A stretch of DNA of 64,000 nt from Lysinibacillus sp. FSL M8-0337 (GTDB lineage Bacteria > Bacillota > Bacilli > Bacillales_A > Planococcaceae), in contig NZ_CP151996.1 of NCBI RefSeq assembly GCF_038593855.1, positions 1,550,001-1,614,000 on the forward strand, read 5' to 3'. This document shows positions 28,149 to 38,470 of this stretch, in pieces; position 1 is the stretch's first letter, and each line of letters starts with the position of its first letter. Position numbers and translations under genes: made by a program. The notes beneath the pieces were generated by a model. It was not told the origin of the DNA and did not search any database. It saw only the letters and a program-made list of their open reading frames with translations.

Positions 28149-30920
28149 ATGATGGAAAGTCAAAAGTATGCAATAGTTGATTTGGAGACGACGGGTCATT
28201 CTCCAGCAAATGGTGACCGAATGATTCAAATTGCCATTGTCATTATGAAGGATTGGAAAATTGAACGCACCTATACGAAATTTATTCATCCAGGTAAATC
28301 AATTCCGTCCTTTATTCAAGATTTAACGCATATAACGGACGAGGATGTGAAAGATGCCTTGCCGTTCGAGGCACATGCCGACTACATATACGAATTAATT
28401 TCCGATTGTGTTTTTGTCGCGCATAATACGGATTTTGACTTATCCTTTTTACAAGCAGAATTTAAACGAGCGGGATTACCAAAATGGCATGGTAAGAAAA
28501 TGGATACAGTTGAATTAGCGAAAATATTATTTCCAATGTCACTTAGCTTTAAGCTAGGTGATTTAGCCGCAGATTTAAATATTGAACTTGAAAATGCACA
28601 TAGAGCGGATGATGATGCGCTTGCAACAGCTGAGCTTTTTAAACGTAGTTGGAAAGAGCTTCTAAACCTTCCACAACTAACGCTCGAACAAATGCATAAA
28701 CGCTCATTCCGTTTAAAATCTAATTTGTCTCAGCTTTTCTTTGAAGCATTACAAATTAAACGTCATCATAGAACAACGGATGAAAATATTACGTACAATC
28801 GAAATTTTGCAATTTGTGATGGGCGGCAAAAACAGGTGCTAAAATCCGAGCTAGCACCTTATCCAAAAACAACACATGCTAAAGAAGCATTGATGACAAA
28901 GGCTATGCCAAATTTCGAGCAACGACCTGCCCAATTTACGATGATGGATACGATTTGGCAAGCATTAAATGACAAAGAAGAATGTGTGATTGAGGCTTCC
29001 ACGGGGATCGGTAAAACAGTTGGCTATCTTTTACCTAGTATTTTATATGCACGGGCGAACAATAAAAAAATTGCGATTAGTACGTATACAGCACATTTAC
29101 AGGAGCAACTTGTAGAAGAAGAACTACCAAAAATCGAAAAAATTCTTAATACAAAAGTAAACGTTGCTGTACTGAAAGGCATGCAACATTATATCGACCT
29201 TGCTCGTTTTGAACAGTGTATGGCATATGCGGATGAATCATATGATGATACTTTTACCATTTTACAGTTGCTTGTGTGGCTGACAAAAACGCAGACAGGC
29301 GTATTAAGTGAACTTAATGTTTCTGGTGGAGGACAGCTTTTTTTAGAAAAAATTCGCAAATTACCCGAGGAGAAACCGACAAAGGGCTTTGATTTTTATG
29401 AGCAAGCATTAAAAAATAGTACGACAGCAGATTGCATCGTGACAAATCATTCGATGGTCATTAGTGATTTAGTTCGTCAAACACCAATTTTTACACAAAT
29501 TGATGGGTGGATTATTGATGAAGCGCATCAGGTTATTCAAGCAGCTATGCAACAAGATGAAACCATCTTTTCCTACACACAATGGAAGTATATTTTTGGT
29601 CAAATTGGTACATTGGAAGATACAGCGCTCTTTCAACAATTCAGTAAGGCTGCCAAAAAGAAACAGCGCATAGCGATGCAAAGTTTACAGCAACTTGACA
29701 AACAATTTATCCGCTTACAGCGCGTTTTCGATGAAACTATTGGGCATGCTGTACAAAAAATGCAACAGCAAGTTCGAGGCAAACAGGCTAGTAGCAAATG
29801 TACCCTGTTCTTAGAGGATATATCACTAGCAAAAGAGCCGCTCTTACAAGTCAGTAAACTATTACAGCATTGGCTTGATCTCGCGGTGGAAGCCGGTAAA
29901 GCTTTTGAAAATAACATTGAACAGTTAGATAAAAATGAGGTTTTTATTTTATCTGAGTGGCACTATTGGATTCGAGAGATGAAGCTAAGAATTGCAGAAT
30001 GGGAGGAAATCTTCCTTTTACATCAGGACGATCATTCTGTTTGGTTTGAATTTGATTTACGCAGTGTCCCTGGCAGTCTACACGTTTATAAAAAGCCAGT
30101 GAATGTTACGCCAATTATTGAAAAAGTAATGGCGCCACTTCGTAAACAAGCCAGTATCGTTTGGACTTCTGGCACTTTAACCGTACCAGGCAATGAACGC
30201 TTTATTACGCGTCAGCTTGGCATTTCAGATTGTGTGCAAGTTATGCAGTTACAAGCACCAGCATCATATTATTCCGGTGCAAAGGCGTTTATTGTCACAG
30301 ATATGCCAGATATTCAACAAGTGACGCAGGCAGAGTATATTGAAGCTGTGGCGCATGCGATTACACGCACGGTTCGCATGACGGAAGGACGTTGCTTTGT
30401 ATTATTCACTGCCCAAGATATGTTAAGAAAAACGGTCGAGCTGATACAAGATAGTGAGCTTCTCGATGACTATATGCTCTTTGCACAAGGTGTCACAGGC
30501 GGTAGTCGCATGCGCATTCTTAAATCATTTCAGAAGTTCAACCAAGCAGTGCTATTTGGCACAAACAGCTTCTGGGAAGGGGTAGACGTTCCTGGTGATG
30601 CACTTTCTTCTGTTATTGTTGTACGACTACCGTTTTCTTCACCAGAGGAGCCAGTGTTCAAGGCACGAGCCAAACATTTAACATTACAAGGGCGCAACTC
30701 CTTTACAGAGCTATCATTGCCGGAAGCGATTATGCGCTTTAAGCAAGGATTTGGCCGTTTAATTCGATCATCCCAAGACAAGGGCGCATTTATTGTGCTA
30801 GATCGCCGTATTAGCACAAAATCTTATGGGAAAGAATTTATTCATGCATTACCACCTATAGATGTCAAGAAGCTACAATTGCCGGAATTGCTGAAGGAAT
30901 TAAGTAATTGGCAGAAATAA
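28149..30920 (+). CDS. dinG: DinG-family ATP-dependent helicase with 3'-5' exonuclease domain
   Basis: 923 residues. The N-terminal ~165 residues are a DnaQ-like exonuclease with DLETTG (ExoI), HNTDFDLSF (ExoII) and HRADDDALAT (ExoIII). The C-terminal part is an XPD/DinG superfamily 2 helicase: Walker A EASTGIGKTVGYLLPS near 284-299, DEAH box IIDEAHQ near 455, and motif VI FKQGFGRLIRSSQDKGAF near 865-882. The Fe-S cysteines typical of E. coli DinG are not evident, as in other Firmicute DinG proteins. ATG 28149 (or 28152) is chosen; the Shine-Dalgarno sequence is weak. Position after panD matches Bacillus. Confidence 0.93.
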   Translation: MMESQKYAIVDLETTGHSPANGDRMIQIAIVIMKDWKIERTYTKFIHPGKSIPSFIQDLTHITDEDVKDALPFEAHADYIYELISDCVFVAHNTDFDLSFLQAEFKRAGLPKWHGKKMDTVELAKILFPMSLSFKLGDLAADLNIELENAHRADDDALATAELFKRSWKELLNLPQLTLEQMHKRSFRLKSNLSQLFFEALQIKRHHRTTDENITYNRNFAICDGRQKQVLKSELAPYPKTTHAKEALMTKAMPNFEQRPAQFTMMDTIWQALNDKEECVIEASTGIGKTVGYLLPSILYARANNKKIAISTYTAHLQEQLVEEELPKIEKILNTKVNVAVLKGMQHYIDLARFEQCMAYADESYDDTFTILQLLVWLTKTQTGVLSELNVSGGGQLFLEKIRKLPEEKPTKGFDFYEQALKNSTTADCIVTNHSMVISDLVRQTPIFTQIDGWIIDEAHQVIQAAMQQDETIFSYTQWKYIFGQIGTLEDTALFQQFSKAAKKKQRIAMQSLQQLDKQFIRLQRVFDETIGHAVQKMQQQVRGKQASSKCTLFLEDISLAKEPLLQVSKLLQHWLDLAVEAGKAFENNIEQLDKNEVFILSEWHYWIREMKLRIAEWEEIFLLHQDDHSVWFEFDLRSVPGSLHVYKKPVNVTPIIEKVMAPLRKQASIVWTSGTLTVPGNERFITRQLGISDCVQVMQLQAPASYYSGAKAFIVTDMPDIQQVTQAEYIEAVAHAITRTVRMTEGRCFVLFTAQDMLRKTVELIQDSELLDDYMLFAQGVTGGSRMRILKSFQKFNQAVLFGTNSFWEGVDVPGDALSSVIVVRLPFSSPEEPVFKARAKHLTLQGRNSFTELSLPEAIMRFKQGFGRLIRSSQDKGAFIVLDRRISTKSYGKEFIHALPPIDVKKLQLPELLKELSNWQK

Positions 30921-30924
30921 AAAG

Positions 30925-30960
30925 AATCCCTTTTAGCTTGATGCTAGAAGGGATTTTAAT
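30925..30960 (+). terminator. Rho-independent terminator after dinG
   Basis: AATCCCTTTTAGC and GCTAGAAGGGATT pair around TTGAT with one offset, followed by TTTAATTTT. May also serve the converging diguanylate cyclase gene. Confidence 0.75.
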
Positions 30961-30991
30961 TTTAAATGGCCATTCGGTTTTAGCGTTGATA

Positions 30992-32800
30992 CTAATTACT
31001 AAAAAGAAGAGAGGTGGCGTCTTCCTTATTTAAATACGCGACACAGTTACGTCCTTTATTTTTAGCTTGATACAATGCTTGATCGCACCTTGTTAATAAT
31101 GTTGTAAGCGTATCGCCTTGTACATATGTGGTTACACCAAAACTACTCGTTTTTTGATTAACAATTGGAAACTGATAATTTTCTAGTTGAAGTCGGAGCT
31201 CCTCAGCAAGTTGAAGTGCTTCATTTAATGTGGTTTGAGGACAAATAACTAAAAATTCCTCACCACCCCATCGACCGATTGTATCCTGTTCCCTAATGGA
31301 TTTTTTAAATAACTCTGCTGCATTGATCAATACAATATCTCCAACTTGATGACCGAATGTATCATTTACTGCTTTAAAATAATCGATATCAAGCAAAATA
31401 ATGGAAAGAGGCATTGCCTGATTTTGTGCCTGTTTTAATGCCTCATCCAATACATAATCCAAGCGAACTCGATTCGGTATTTGCGTTAATTTATCAGTAT
31501 TAGCGATATTTTCAAGTTCCTGCCTTGCCTTCTCCAATTCTTGCGTCCGTTCCTGTACTTTATATTCAAGCGTTTCATTTATCATTTGCTGCATTTTTTG
31601 ATGCTCTTTTTTTATAAGATTAATTTTATCCCCGAGTGCTAGTGATAAAAAGATTGCTTCAAAAGTAGCTCCAATTGCTGGTATATCCTCGAATATTCTT
31701 GGATGAAATGGGATGATGCTTAAAAAAGCTAACGCTTGAACAATGACAGACCCTAGTAATACTGACCAACCAATCAAATAAAAACGAGCCATTTTTTGTC
31801 CTTTAAGCCAAACAAGTAGTCCAGATAACCAAAGAAAGGAGAGTACCACAACTGCAAAAATGGTTGTGAAATTATTGACAATAGAAATATCTGGAATAAT
31901 AAATACGGCGATTAGTGATGAAATAGAAAGCCATAATAAGACAGTTGCAAGTAAGTGAAACTTCGGTAAATATGTTTTTAGCTCCAGAAACTCTTTGGAA
32001 AATAAAATCATGAAAATAAGTAATAAATTCCCACTAATCACTAACGAGCGCATAAAAAACCATTCAGGTAAGAAATGGCCTGCTATTTCTAAGTCTAAGG
32101 AGTTCATCGTCGCTTGATAAAAAATAAAACTTAGCATATACAAGACATAATAAAAATACGCTTTTTCTTTTAAAGAAAAAAACAAAAATAAATTATATAT
32201 TAATAAGGCAAACATAAAGCCATAAAACATACCCGAGAAAAATTTATATGAAATGATTTTTTCTAAAAAACCCTCTGTTGTATACAAATAGGACATAAAA
32301 CTTTTTGGAAGAACGCCATCTAACTTTACATAAATTGCTGTAGTAGATGGGTCTGTTATAGTAAAGACATTCGAACGGTAGTCAATCTTTTGCTCGTTTA
32401 TATGGGAAATGCCGCTTTTTTGTTGTTCATAAGAACCATTTTCTTTTATTAAAAACAATTCAACATTGTCTAGTTTATCAATAGATTCTAACCAATAGGG
32501 CCCTTGTTTATTATCCATGATTTCTGCGGTATGGAGCCTTAGCCAAATCGTATCGTTTGTATGCCAAAAAAACAAATAATTTTGGTTACTTGTCTCAAAG
32601 GATTGATCATAATCACCAGATAAGATGTCCTCAATTGTAATGGATTTTGAAGGATCACGAAAAATATCAAAGTATTGCCCTAATACAATAGGCTCTGAAA
32701 GTTCTGTGGCATTACTTTTTAAAGGAAAGAACATTACCGTACTTAATGTCACGAGCATTGCAATCATAACCATAACATTTATTACAATTTTCTTTTTCAT
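30992..32800 (-). CDS. Membrane diguanylate cyclase (7TMR-DISM-GGDEF)
   Basis: Likely makes cyclic di-GMP from two GTP in response to an extracytoplasmic signal. 602 residues: signal/anchor helix at 5-28, an extracytoplasmic 7TMR-DISMED2-like sensor (about 35-180, with YWLESIDKLDNVELFLIKEN), seven membrane helices (about 185-390), a coiled coil rich in E and Q near 395-435 and a C-terminal GGDEF domain. The active-site motif is GGEEF in GRWGGEEFLVICP, and the inhibitory RxxD (REQD) sits just before it, so product inhibition is expected. LTQIPNRVRLDYVLDEAL is the N-terminal GGDEF hallmark. AGGTGAAAG precedes ATG 32800. Confidence 0.9.
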   Translation of the reverse strand: MKKKIVINVMVMIAMLVTLSTVMFFPLKSNATELSEPIVLGQYFDIFRDPSKSITIEDILSGDYDQSFETSNQNYLFFWHTNDTIWLRLHTAEIMDNKQGPYWLESIDKLDNVELFLIKENGSYEQQKSGISHINEQKIDYRSNVFTITDPSTTAIYVKLDGVLPKSFMSYLYTTEGFLEKIISYKFFSGMFYGFMFALLIYNLFLFFSLKEKAYFYYVLYMLSFIFYQATMNSLDLEIAGHFLPEWFFMRSLVISGNLLLIFMILFSKEFLELKTYLPKFHLLATVLLWLSISSLIAVFIIPDISIVNNFTTIFAVVVLSFLWLSGLLVWLKGQKMARFYLIGWSVLLGSVIVQALAFLSIIPFHPRIFEDIPAIGATFEAIFLSLALGDKINLIKKEHQKMQQMINETLEYKVQERTQELEKARQELENIANTDKLTQIPNRVRLDYVLDEALKQAQNQAMPLSIILLDIDYFKAVNDTFGHQVGDIVLINAAELFKKSIREQDTIGRWGGEEFLVICPQTTLNEALQLAEELRLQLENYQFPIVNQKTSSFGVTTYVQGDTLTTLLTRCDQALYQAKNKGRNCVAYLNKEDATSLLFSN

Positions 32801-33561
32801 ATTTTTCTTTCACCTACGTTTCATAAATAAGTCATTTAATTAATCGTATCTAGAATTATACGTAATACATAGCAACTTAGGGAATTAGCTCCTTAAGAAG
32901 AATTACCTTAAGTAATATACCATATTTTCTTTGCTATTTTCTGAATTTACCAATAAAATACATGGTTTTTATATTATCGAATGTTACCTTAGACCATATG
33001 AGAAGCATGAGGGAAATTAATTTGGAAAACAAGATGATATTTAAGATGAGCGTTTAGCGTTTTAGCATTGGGAATGCATTATCCGATACAACCATGGCCT
33101 ATAAAGAAAGCAAGACGATTTGTAGAGACAGAGGATACGTATCTTTTATAGTTGAAAAAATGAAGGTATTTTATGGTCAGTAACGTAAATTTTTCGTTTG
33201 ATAAAATGTGGGAGATAATCATCGTAATTAACACCATTCTAGATGGAATTGGGGCACTAATGCATGCTTATATGTAGTATTTATTCGTGCATTTTTTGTA
33301 TTTCAAAATTCCTTATGAAAACAATTTCTTCTTCACGAGCTGAAGTGGCTCATTGTATAAAAAAACGGTTATTGCAAAAAATAAGACCGTCATCATGAGT
33401 GTTGTAAAAAATTTACATGACACATTCATCTAAATGGCACGTATTTTTTTGGCTTTATCGCCAAGACAGTTATAACAGCGTTGCCTTTGAGAATGGTAAA
33501 GGTTTGTCTTTGCCATACAATGAGTGCTTCGCCCAACAATAGAAGGAAGGAGGTGCTACAA
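32801..33561. other. Intergenic region without recognised gene
   Basis: 761 bp between the divergent diguanylate cyclase and yuzA-like genes. It is AT-rich. The only frames are short and lack a good ribosome binding site (for example a 23-residue frame at 33208). I see no RNA gene, repeat or clear promoter. It may hold decayed sequence. Confidence 0.4.
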
Positions 33562-33888
33562 ATGGGTGTAGTCTATAGGATTGCCTTAGTTCTTGTAATT
33601 ATCGGTGCAATTAACTGGGGACTAATAGGATTTTTTAGATTTGATTTAGTCGCATATTTATTTGGTGGTCAAACAGCGGTATTGTCGAGATGGATTTATG
33701 CACTTGTCGGAATTGCTGGGCTTATTTCAATCCCAATCCTTATGAAGCGTTTAGATGAGGAAGAGGACTTCGATGCACATACTCGTATTCACAACAATCC
33801 GAGTTATGGTATGGAAGCTGGGGAAGAAGCAGATTTCACAGACGTTCCAAAAACGAAGAAAAAGGATTCAGGTAATAAAAAAATGTAA
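33562..33888 (+). CDS. DUF378 membrane protein, YuzA-like
   Basis: 108 residues. Two transmembrane helices: YRIALVLVIIGAINWGLIGF near 5-24 and the second near 44-63 (WIYALVGIAGLISIPILMK). The GAINWGLIGF..DLVAYLFGG motif defines the DUF378/YuzA family. The C-terminal ~40 residues are charged and differ from short YuzA proteins. Function unknown. ATG 33562 is chosen because AAGGAAGGAGGTG lies 8 nt upstream; the frame is open further up but without support. A terminator follows. Confidence 0.8.
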   Translation: MGVVYRIALVLVIIGAINWGLIGFFRFDLVAYLFGGQTAVLSRWIYALVGIAGLISIPILMKRLDEEEDFDAHTRIHNNPSYGMEAGEEADFTDVPKTKKKDSGNKKM

Positions 33889-33896
33889 GCTTTTTA

Positions 33897-33930
33897 AAAC
33901 TGATGGCCCTTTGGGTGCGTCAGTTTTTTA
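33897..33930 (+). terminator. Terminator after the YuzA-like gene
   Basis: AAACTGATGGCCC pairs with GGGTGCGTCAGTTT (with mismatches), followed by a T-run. Can also act on the converging dehydrogenase gene. Confidence 0.6.
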
Positions 33931-33972
33931 ATAACAAGAAGCCGCCTCAAAAAAATGAAACGGCTCCTCCTA

Positions 33973-35493
33973 TTAGTCGTTGTTACTTGGGAAGGCAAAG
34001 GAGGATGCTGACTCGTTCGTATCCTCAAACCATTTTTCGGAAATGGTTTTAGCCTTTGTAAAGAAGCGTACTTGGTCTGGCCCAAACATATGACCTTCGC
34101 CAAACTTTGAACGTTTCCAGCCGCCAAAATTATGATAGCCAACGGGAATTGGAATAGGTACGTTAACGCCTACCATCCCAACTTCTATTTCAGAAGTGAA
34201 TTTACGCGCAGCCGCGCCATTATTTGTAAAGATCGTGACGCCGTTCCCTAACTCATGGTTATTAATTAAGCTTATCGCCTCTTCCAATGTTTGTACACGT
34301 ACGACATTTCGTGCAGGTCCAAATACTTCCTGTTCGTAAATTTCCATCCCTGGCTTGACGTTATCCAATAAAGTTGGCCCTAAGTAAAATCCTTTAGAGT
34401 TTTTTGAGATGTCTGGTTGACGACCATCGCACACAATTGTAGCGCCTTCTTGAAGACTGCGGTCGATAAAGCCGATGATGGAGTCCTTCGATTGTTGTGT
34501 AATAACAGGGCCAAAATCTACTTCTGGATCCGTGTAAGGCCCTACTTTTAAATTAGCAATTTTATCGGCTAATATTTTAACAAGCTTGTTAGCGGTTGTA
34601 TCACCGACTGGAATAATTGTCGAAATCGCCATACAACGTTGAGAAGCCGCCCCATATGCCGCCCCTAAAAAGGCATTTGCAGCTTGTTCCAAATCGGCAT
34701 CAGGCATAACCACCATATTGTTTTTACCACCACCTAATGCTGTTACTCGTTTTCCATATTTTGAGCCTGTTGCGTAAATATATTCAGCAACTGGTGTTGA
34801 TCCGACAAAAGAAATCGCTTCAACAGAAGGATTTTCTAATAATTCGTTTACCGTCTCTTTATCACCATTGATGACCGTCCAAATCCCATCAGGCAAGCCA
34901 GCTTCCTTCCACAGCTCTGAAAGCAAGAGGGCAGAGCAAGGAACACGTTCAGACGGTTTTAAAATAACGGCATTTCCTACTGCAACTGCCATGCTTGTAA
35001 TGGCAAGTGGCACCATCACTGGGAAGTTAAAAGGAGAAATTGCCGCCACAACGCCAAGTGGTGCTTTTGTAGAATAGGCATTAATATTTCCGCCTACATT
35101 GACCGAATATTCCCCTTTAACTAAATGAGGAGCATTAATTGCCAAATCGACTGACTCTAACCCCCGTGTAATTTCACCTTTTGCATCCTCAATCGTTTTG
35201 CCACTTTCAGTACAAATCATGTCGATTAATTCATCCATGCGTGATGTTAATAACTGTCGAAACTTTAGTACAATCTCTGCACGTTTGCCAACAGAAAGTG
35301 CGCGCCAAGCTGGAAAGGCATTTTGAGCAGTAGCGATTGCCTGTTGTACCTCTTCCTTTGTAGCAAGTGGGACGTGGGCAATGACAGCTCCTGTACTCGG
35401 GTTGTAGACATTAGAAAAGCGCCCACTTTGCCCCGCCACAATGGTGCCATTAATAAAATGTCCTAATTCTTTTACGTCCGTATTCGTTACCAT
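33973..35493 (-). CDS. mmsA: CoA-acylating (methyl)malonate-semialdehyde dehydrogenase
   Basis: Oxidises malonate or methylmalonate semialdehyde to acetyl- or propionyl-CoA with CO2 release, using NAD and CoA. 506 residues. Aldehyde dehydrogenase fold with the MMSDH signatures ISPFNFPVMVPLAI near 153, KPSERVPCSALLL, FVGSTPVAEYIY near 234 and the catalytic Cys in GAASQRCMAISTII near 284-297. ATG 35493 is preceded by GAAGGAGGAATAATT. Next to the pyrimidine-degradation genes, the likely role is the final step of beta-alanine breakdown. The aminotransferase linking beta-alanine to the semialdehyde is not in this window. Confidence 0.92.
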   Translation of the reverse strand: MVTNTDVKELGHFINGTIVAGQSGRFSNVYNPSTGAVIAHVPLATKEEVQQAIATAQNAFPAWRALSVGKRAEIVLKFRQLLTSRMDELIDMICTESGKTIEDAKGEITRGLESVDLAINAPHLVKGEYSVNVGGNINAYSTKAPLGVVAAISPFNFPVMVPLAITSMAVAVGNAVILKPSERVPCSALLLSELWKEAGLPDGIWTVINGDKETVNELLENPSVEAISFVGSTPVAEYIYATGSKYGKRVTALGGGKNNMVVMPDADLEQAANAFLGAAYGAASQRCMAISTIIPVGDTTANKLVKILADKIANLKVGPYTDPEVDFGPVITQQSKDSIIGFIDRSLQEGATIVCDGRQPDISKNSKGFYLGPTLLDNVKPGMEIYEQEVFGPARNVVRVQTLEEAISLINNHELGNGVTIFTNNGAAARKFTSEIEVGMVGVNVPIPIPVGYHNFGGWKRSKFGEGHMFGPDQVRFFTKAKTISEKWFEDTNESASSFAFPSNND

Positions 35494-35781
35494 CTTAATT
35501 ATTCCTCCTTCGATTACATGCAATAAAAACATTACACAAGATATTCTTACTCTATTCATTGTGAAAATAATGCGACGAATAAGTAGTTTTAATAAGCTTT
35601 ATTTAATTAACTTTGCAAGCTACCAATGTCGCAATTTCCTTATACCAACAGGTGGGCAATCTATGACGTTTAAAGATTACGCCATTAATACTTTATATGA
35701 ATAGGAAAAATATTTTAGAAGGGTTATCTATTGATTGAAAATTCTGATATATAAAACGAGGTGCATGGACGTAGTATCCCA

Positions 35782-36951
35782 TTATTGATGTGTTAAGACA
35801 TCTTCAATTAAAAATGCTAGGTAGAGATTGGTTTTAGTAAATGGATTTGTTAAATCCATATCTAACAGTGATTCTATTTTTTTGATTTTATATAGAACAG
35901 TATTACGATGAATATATTGCCGTTCGCTAATTTTACTTGTACTCCCATTTTCTTCGAGAAATATGCGTAAAAATGCTACATAATCCGTATTGTGCAGTTC
36001 ATCATATCGTTGTAATTGACCGAGAATATCATGGCTAAAGGATTGCATTAATGGCTGGTTTTGTACGGCCATAATAATTTGATAGGCACCGATATCTTTA
36101 TATTTGTACAAAAAACGATTGTTATGAAGCTGTGCTAATTGGATAACGGTTAACGATTCTTCATAGCTTTTACGTATATTTTCATATTCTTTTTGATAGT
36201 TGCCTTTGCCAATAATGATATCGAGAAAGCCATTTTTTTGTTTGATTTTTTCATAGATTTCTTCAACTACTTTTGAGAAGGGGATGTTCGGTGTATTAAT
36301 TTGCGCTCGGTCAATTAAAAAAATGAGGTGATTTTTATGTTTTAGTTTTAAAAAGCGTTTATACCGATGTTGAAAGGCAAATTGGATCATCACTTCATAG
36401 CGATCAATGCTAGAGTGTGCACCTATTGTTGTGCAAGTGATAATAGCAAGTTCTCTACCTTGTGGGAAACCAAGTTGTGCCAGTTGTACTTTCTGCGTAT
36501 CCATCTGTTTTTTGGAGTGAAAAAGTAAATTGTAAAGCACCTTTTCTTCAATGGAATGTTCTTGATGATGGTTGGCTATAAATTGAAAAGTTGTTTTTAA
36601 TAAATCAGCTACGCGGCAATGCCAAGGCATTTGAAAAATAGGGAAATCATGCTCGTTAGCAAAAGCGATGATAGATTCAGGAATGGCAGGAATATAAGGG
36701 CCGATATTGATAATAAATCCTGCTACTTTTTTGCTATAAGCTAACTTAATGAGTTGTTCTAAGAAATCTTCCTGCTGTGATAAGTTAATACCTGTCGTGA
36801 CGACCAATTCATTTGGCCGACAAAACATAATTAAATCAATGCTCTCTACTACGTTAATACCTGTAACTCTTCGATGTACACCACTATGTCCAGCTACTAA
36901 TGTAAGCATAGGGAATTGAACTCCCTCCACAATTTTGCGAATCGTTCCCAT
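35782..36951 (-). CDS. PucR-family transcriptional regulator
   Basis: 389 residues. N-terminal PucR domain (about 1-125; LTLVAGHSGVHRRVTGINVV with the GxxGxxRxV pattern), a middle GGDEF-like non-catalytic region, and the C-terminal helix-turn-helix (FLRIFLEENGSTSKISERQY and IHRNTVLYKIKKIESLLDMD). These proteins sense purine/pyrimidine or amino acid catabolites and activate catabolic operons. It is divergently placed to the amidohydrolase gene, with a 139-bp gap, so it probably controls the pyrimidine degradation genes on its right. ATG 36951 follows AAGGGGGGAAAAG. The exact effector is unknown. Confidence 0.9.
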   Translation of the reverse strand: MGTIRKIVEGVQFPMLTLVAGHSGVHRRVTGINVVESIDLIMFCRPNELVVTTGINLSQQEDFLEQLIKLAYSKKVAGFIINIGPYIPAIPESIIAFANEHDFPIFQMPWHCRVADLLKTTFQFIANHHQEHSIEEKVLYNLLFHSKKQMDTQKVQLAQLGFPQGRELAIITCTTIGAHSSIDRYEVMIQFAFQHRYKRFLKLKHKNHLIFLIDRAQINTPNIPFSKVVEEIYEKIKQKNGFLDIIIGKGNYQKEYENIRKSYEESLTVIQLAQLHNNRFLYKYKDIGAYQIIMAVQNQPLMQSFSHDILGQLQRYDELHNTDYVAFLRIFLEENGSTSKISERQYIHRNTVLYKIKKIESLLDMDLTNPFTKTNLYLAFLIEDVLTHQ

Positions 36952-37090
36952 CTTTTCCCCCCTTATTATGAACATAACTTACCATATATCATGTGCAGAT
37001 GCACATATTTTTTTAGTCTGATATCCATATCTCGTAAAAATTATCTATTTTAGAATGTTTAGTAACTACTGTGAAAGAGAGGACTTGCAT

Positions 37091-38335
37091 ATGTATAAAT
37101 GTAATAGTAGACGATTGCAAGATTCGATTGAACAATTTAGTCAGTTTGGAGCTACTTTAAACGGTGGTGTCACGCGTTTATCTCTTTCGAAAGAAGATGT
37201 GTTAGCTAGAAATTATTTTTGTAAGTGCTGTGAAGAATTAGGGATGGAAATCAAAGTAGATGATATGGCCAATATCTATGCAATGCTACCAGGCAAAAAA
37301 GAAGTTCCGCCAATTGTTATGGGCTCTCATTTGGATTCAGTTGAAAAGGGTGGAAAGTTTGATGGTGTTTTAGGTGTGTTAACAGCCTTGGAAGCGATTC
37401 GAACATTAAAGGACAATGAAGTGGAGTTAGATGTGCCATTAATGATTGCGAATTTTACGAATGAAGAAGGGGCTCGCTTTGATCCGGCGATGATGAGCTC
37501 AGGCGTCATTGCTGCAAAATTTGAAAAAGCCCAAATGCTACAGTCCGTCGATAATAATGGCATGACTTTTCAAGCAGCACTTCAAGCAAGTGGTTATGAG
37601 GGAGAGCAACAACATCGCTTAAAGGAAGCCCTTGCTTATATTGAACTCCATATCGAACAAGGGCCCGTTTTAGAGGCAAAGCAAATGGAAATAGGTGTTG
37701 TTGAAGGGGTACTAGGAATGGTTTGTTATGAAATTACCTTTACTGGCCAATCCAATCATGCAGGAACAACACCCATGGCGATGCGCCAAGACCCGATGAT
37801 TGTTGCCGCAAAAACAATGGTATTTTTACATGAACAGCTTGGCAAAATCGACGAGCAACTAGTATATACATTTGGGCGGATGCATGTTTTACCTAATATC
37901 CATACCGTTATACCAAATAAAGTGACGTTTACAATTGATTCACGGCATCAAAATCCTGCCATTATGCAAAAGGTCGAGGAAGTATTGAAAAACTTGCCTA
38001 CAGAAGATAAAGGGTGTCGAATAGAACCGGTGAAACTATGGGGAAGAGATACAGTATTATTTGATCGACAAATTTGTGATGAAATCGAAACAGCTTGCCA
38101 ACGATTTGGCTATACCTCTCATCGAATGTTTAGTGGAGCAGGGCATGATGCGCAATATATAGCAACGATGATACCTTCAGCAATGATTTTCGTACCAAGT
38201 ATTAATGGAAAGAGTCATTGCGAGGAGGAAGACACATCATTTGAAGATTGCGCAAAGGGAGCAGATATTCTCCTCGAAACAGTATTAACGATGCAAACAA
38301 AATACAGTATGGGGCAAACGTACAGCTTACATTAA
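37091..38335 (+). CDS. Zinc-dependent N-carbamoyl amidohydrolase (beta-ureidopropionase type)
   Basis: 414 residues, M20 peptidase-like fold of the hydantoinase/carbamoylase (HyuC/AllC) family. Metal-binding motifs: GSHLDSVEKGGKFDGVLGVL near 79-98 (H and D), FTNEEGARFDPAM near 122-134 (EE), HIEQGPVLE near 188 and the dimerisation GAGHDAQYIA near 350. In this cluster it should hydrolyse N-carbamoyl-beta-alanine to beta-alanine, CO2 and ammonia; N-carbamoyl amino acid or allantoate hydrolysis remain possible. ATG 37091 is chosen, with GAGAGGAC 6 nt upstream. First gene of a six-gene plus-strand cluster. Confidence 0.88.
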   Translation: MYKCNSRRLQDSIEQFSQFGATLNGGVTRLSLSKEDVLARNYFCKCCEELGMEIKVDDMANIYAMLPGKKEVPPIVMGSHLDSVEKGGKFDGVLGVLTALEAIRTLKDNEVELDVPLMIANFTNEEGARFDPAMMSSGVIAAKFEKAQMLQSVDNNGMTFQAALQASGYEGEQQHRLKEALAYIELHIEQGPVLEAKQMEIGVVEGVLGMVCYEITFTGQSNHAGTTPMAMRQDPMIVAAKTMVFLHEQLGKIDEQLVYTFGRMHVLPNIHTVIPNKVTFTIDSRHQNPAIMQKVEEVLKNLPTEDKGCRIEPVKLWGRDTVLFDRQICDEIETACQRFGYTSHRMFSGAGHDAQYIATMIPSAMIFVPSINGKSHCEEEDTSFEDCAKGADILLETVLTMQTKYSMGQTYSLH

Positions 38336-38470
38336 AATTTGAAATTTATCATGATTGTTACGTCTCTATTACTAACTAAAAAGCTGCCAAGGTGATGCTG
38401 CAAAGAATCAAATGAAATGGATACAGTCAAAATAGTTTACTTGAATATGGAACACGAAAGGTAGGATAGT

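Noticed and set aside
33208-33279. 23-codon frame starting MWEIIIVINTIL
   Set aside because: No ribosome binding site upstream and too short to judge; likely chance in AT-rich DNA.
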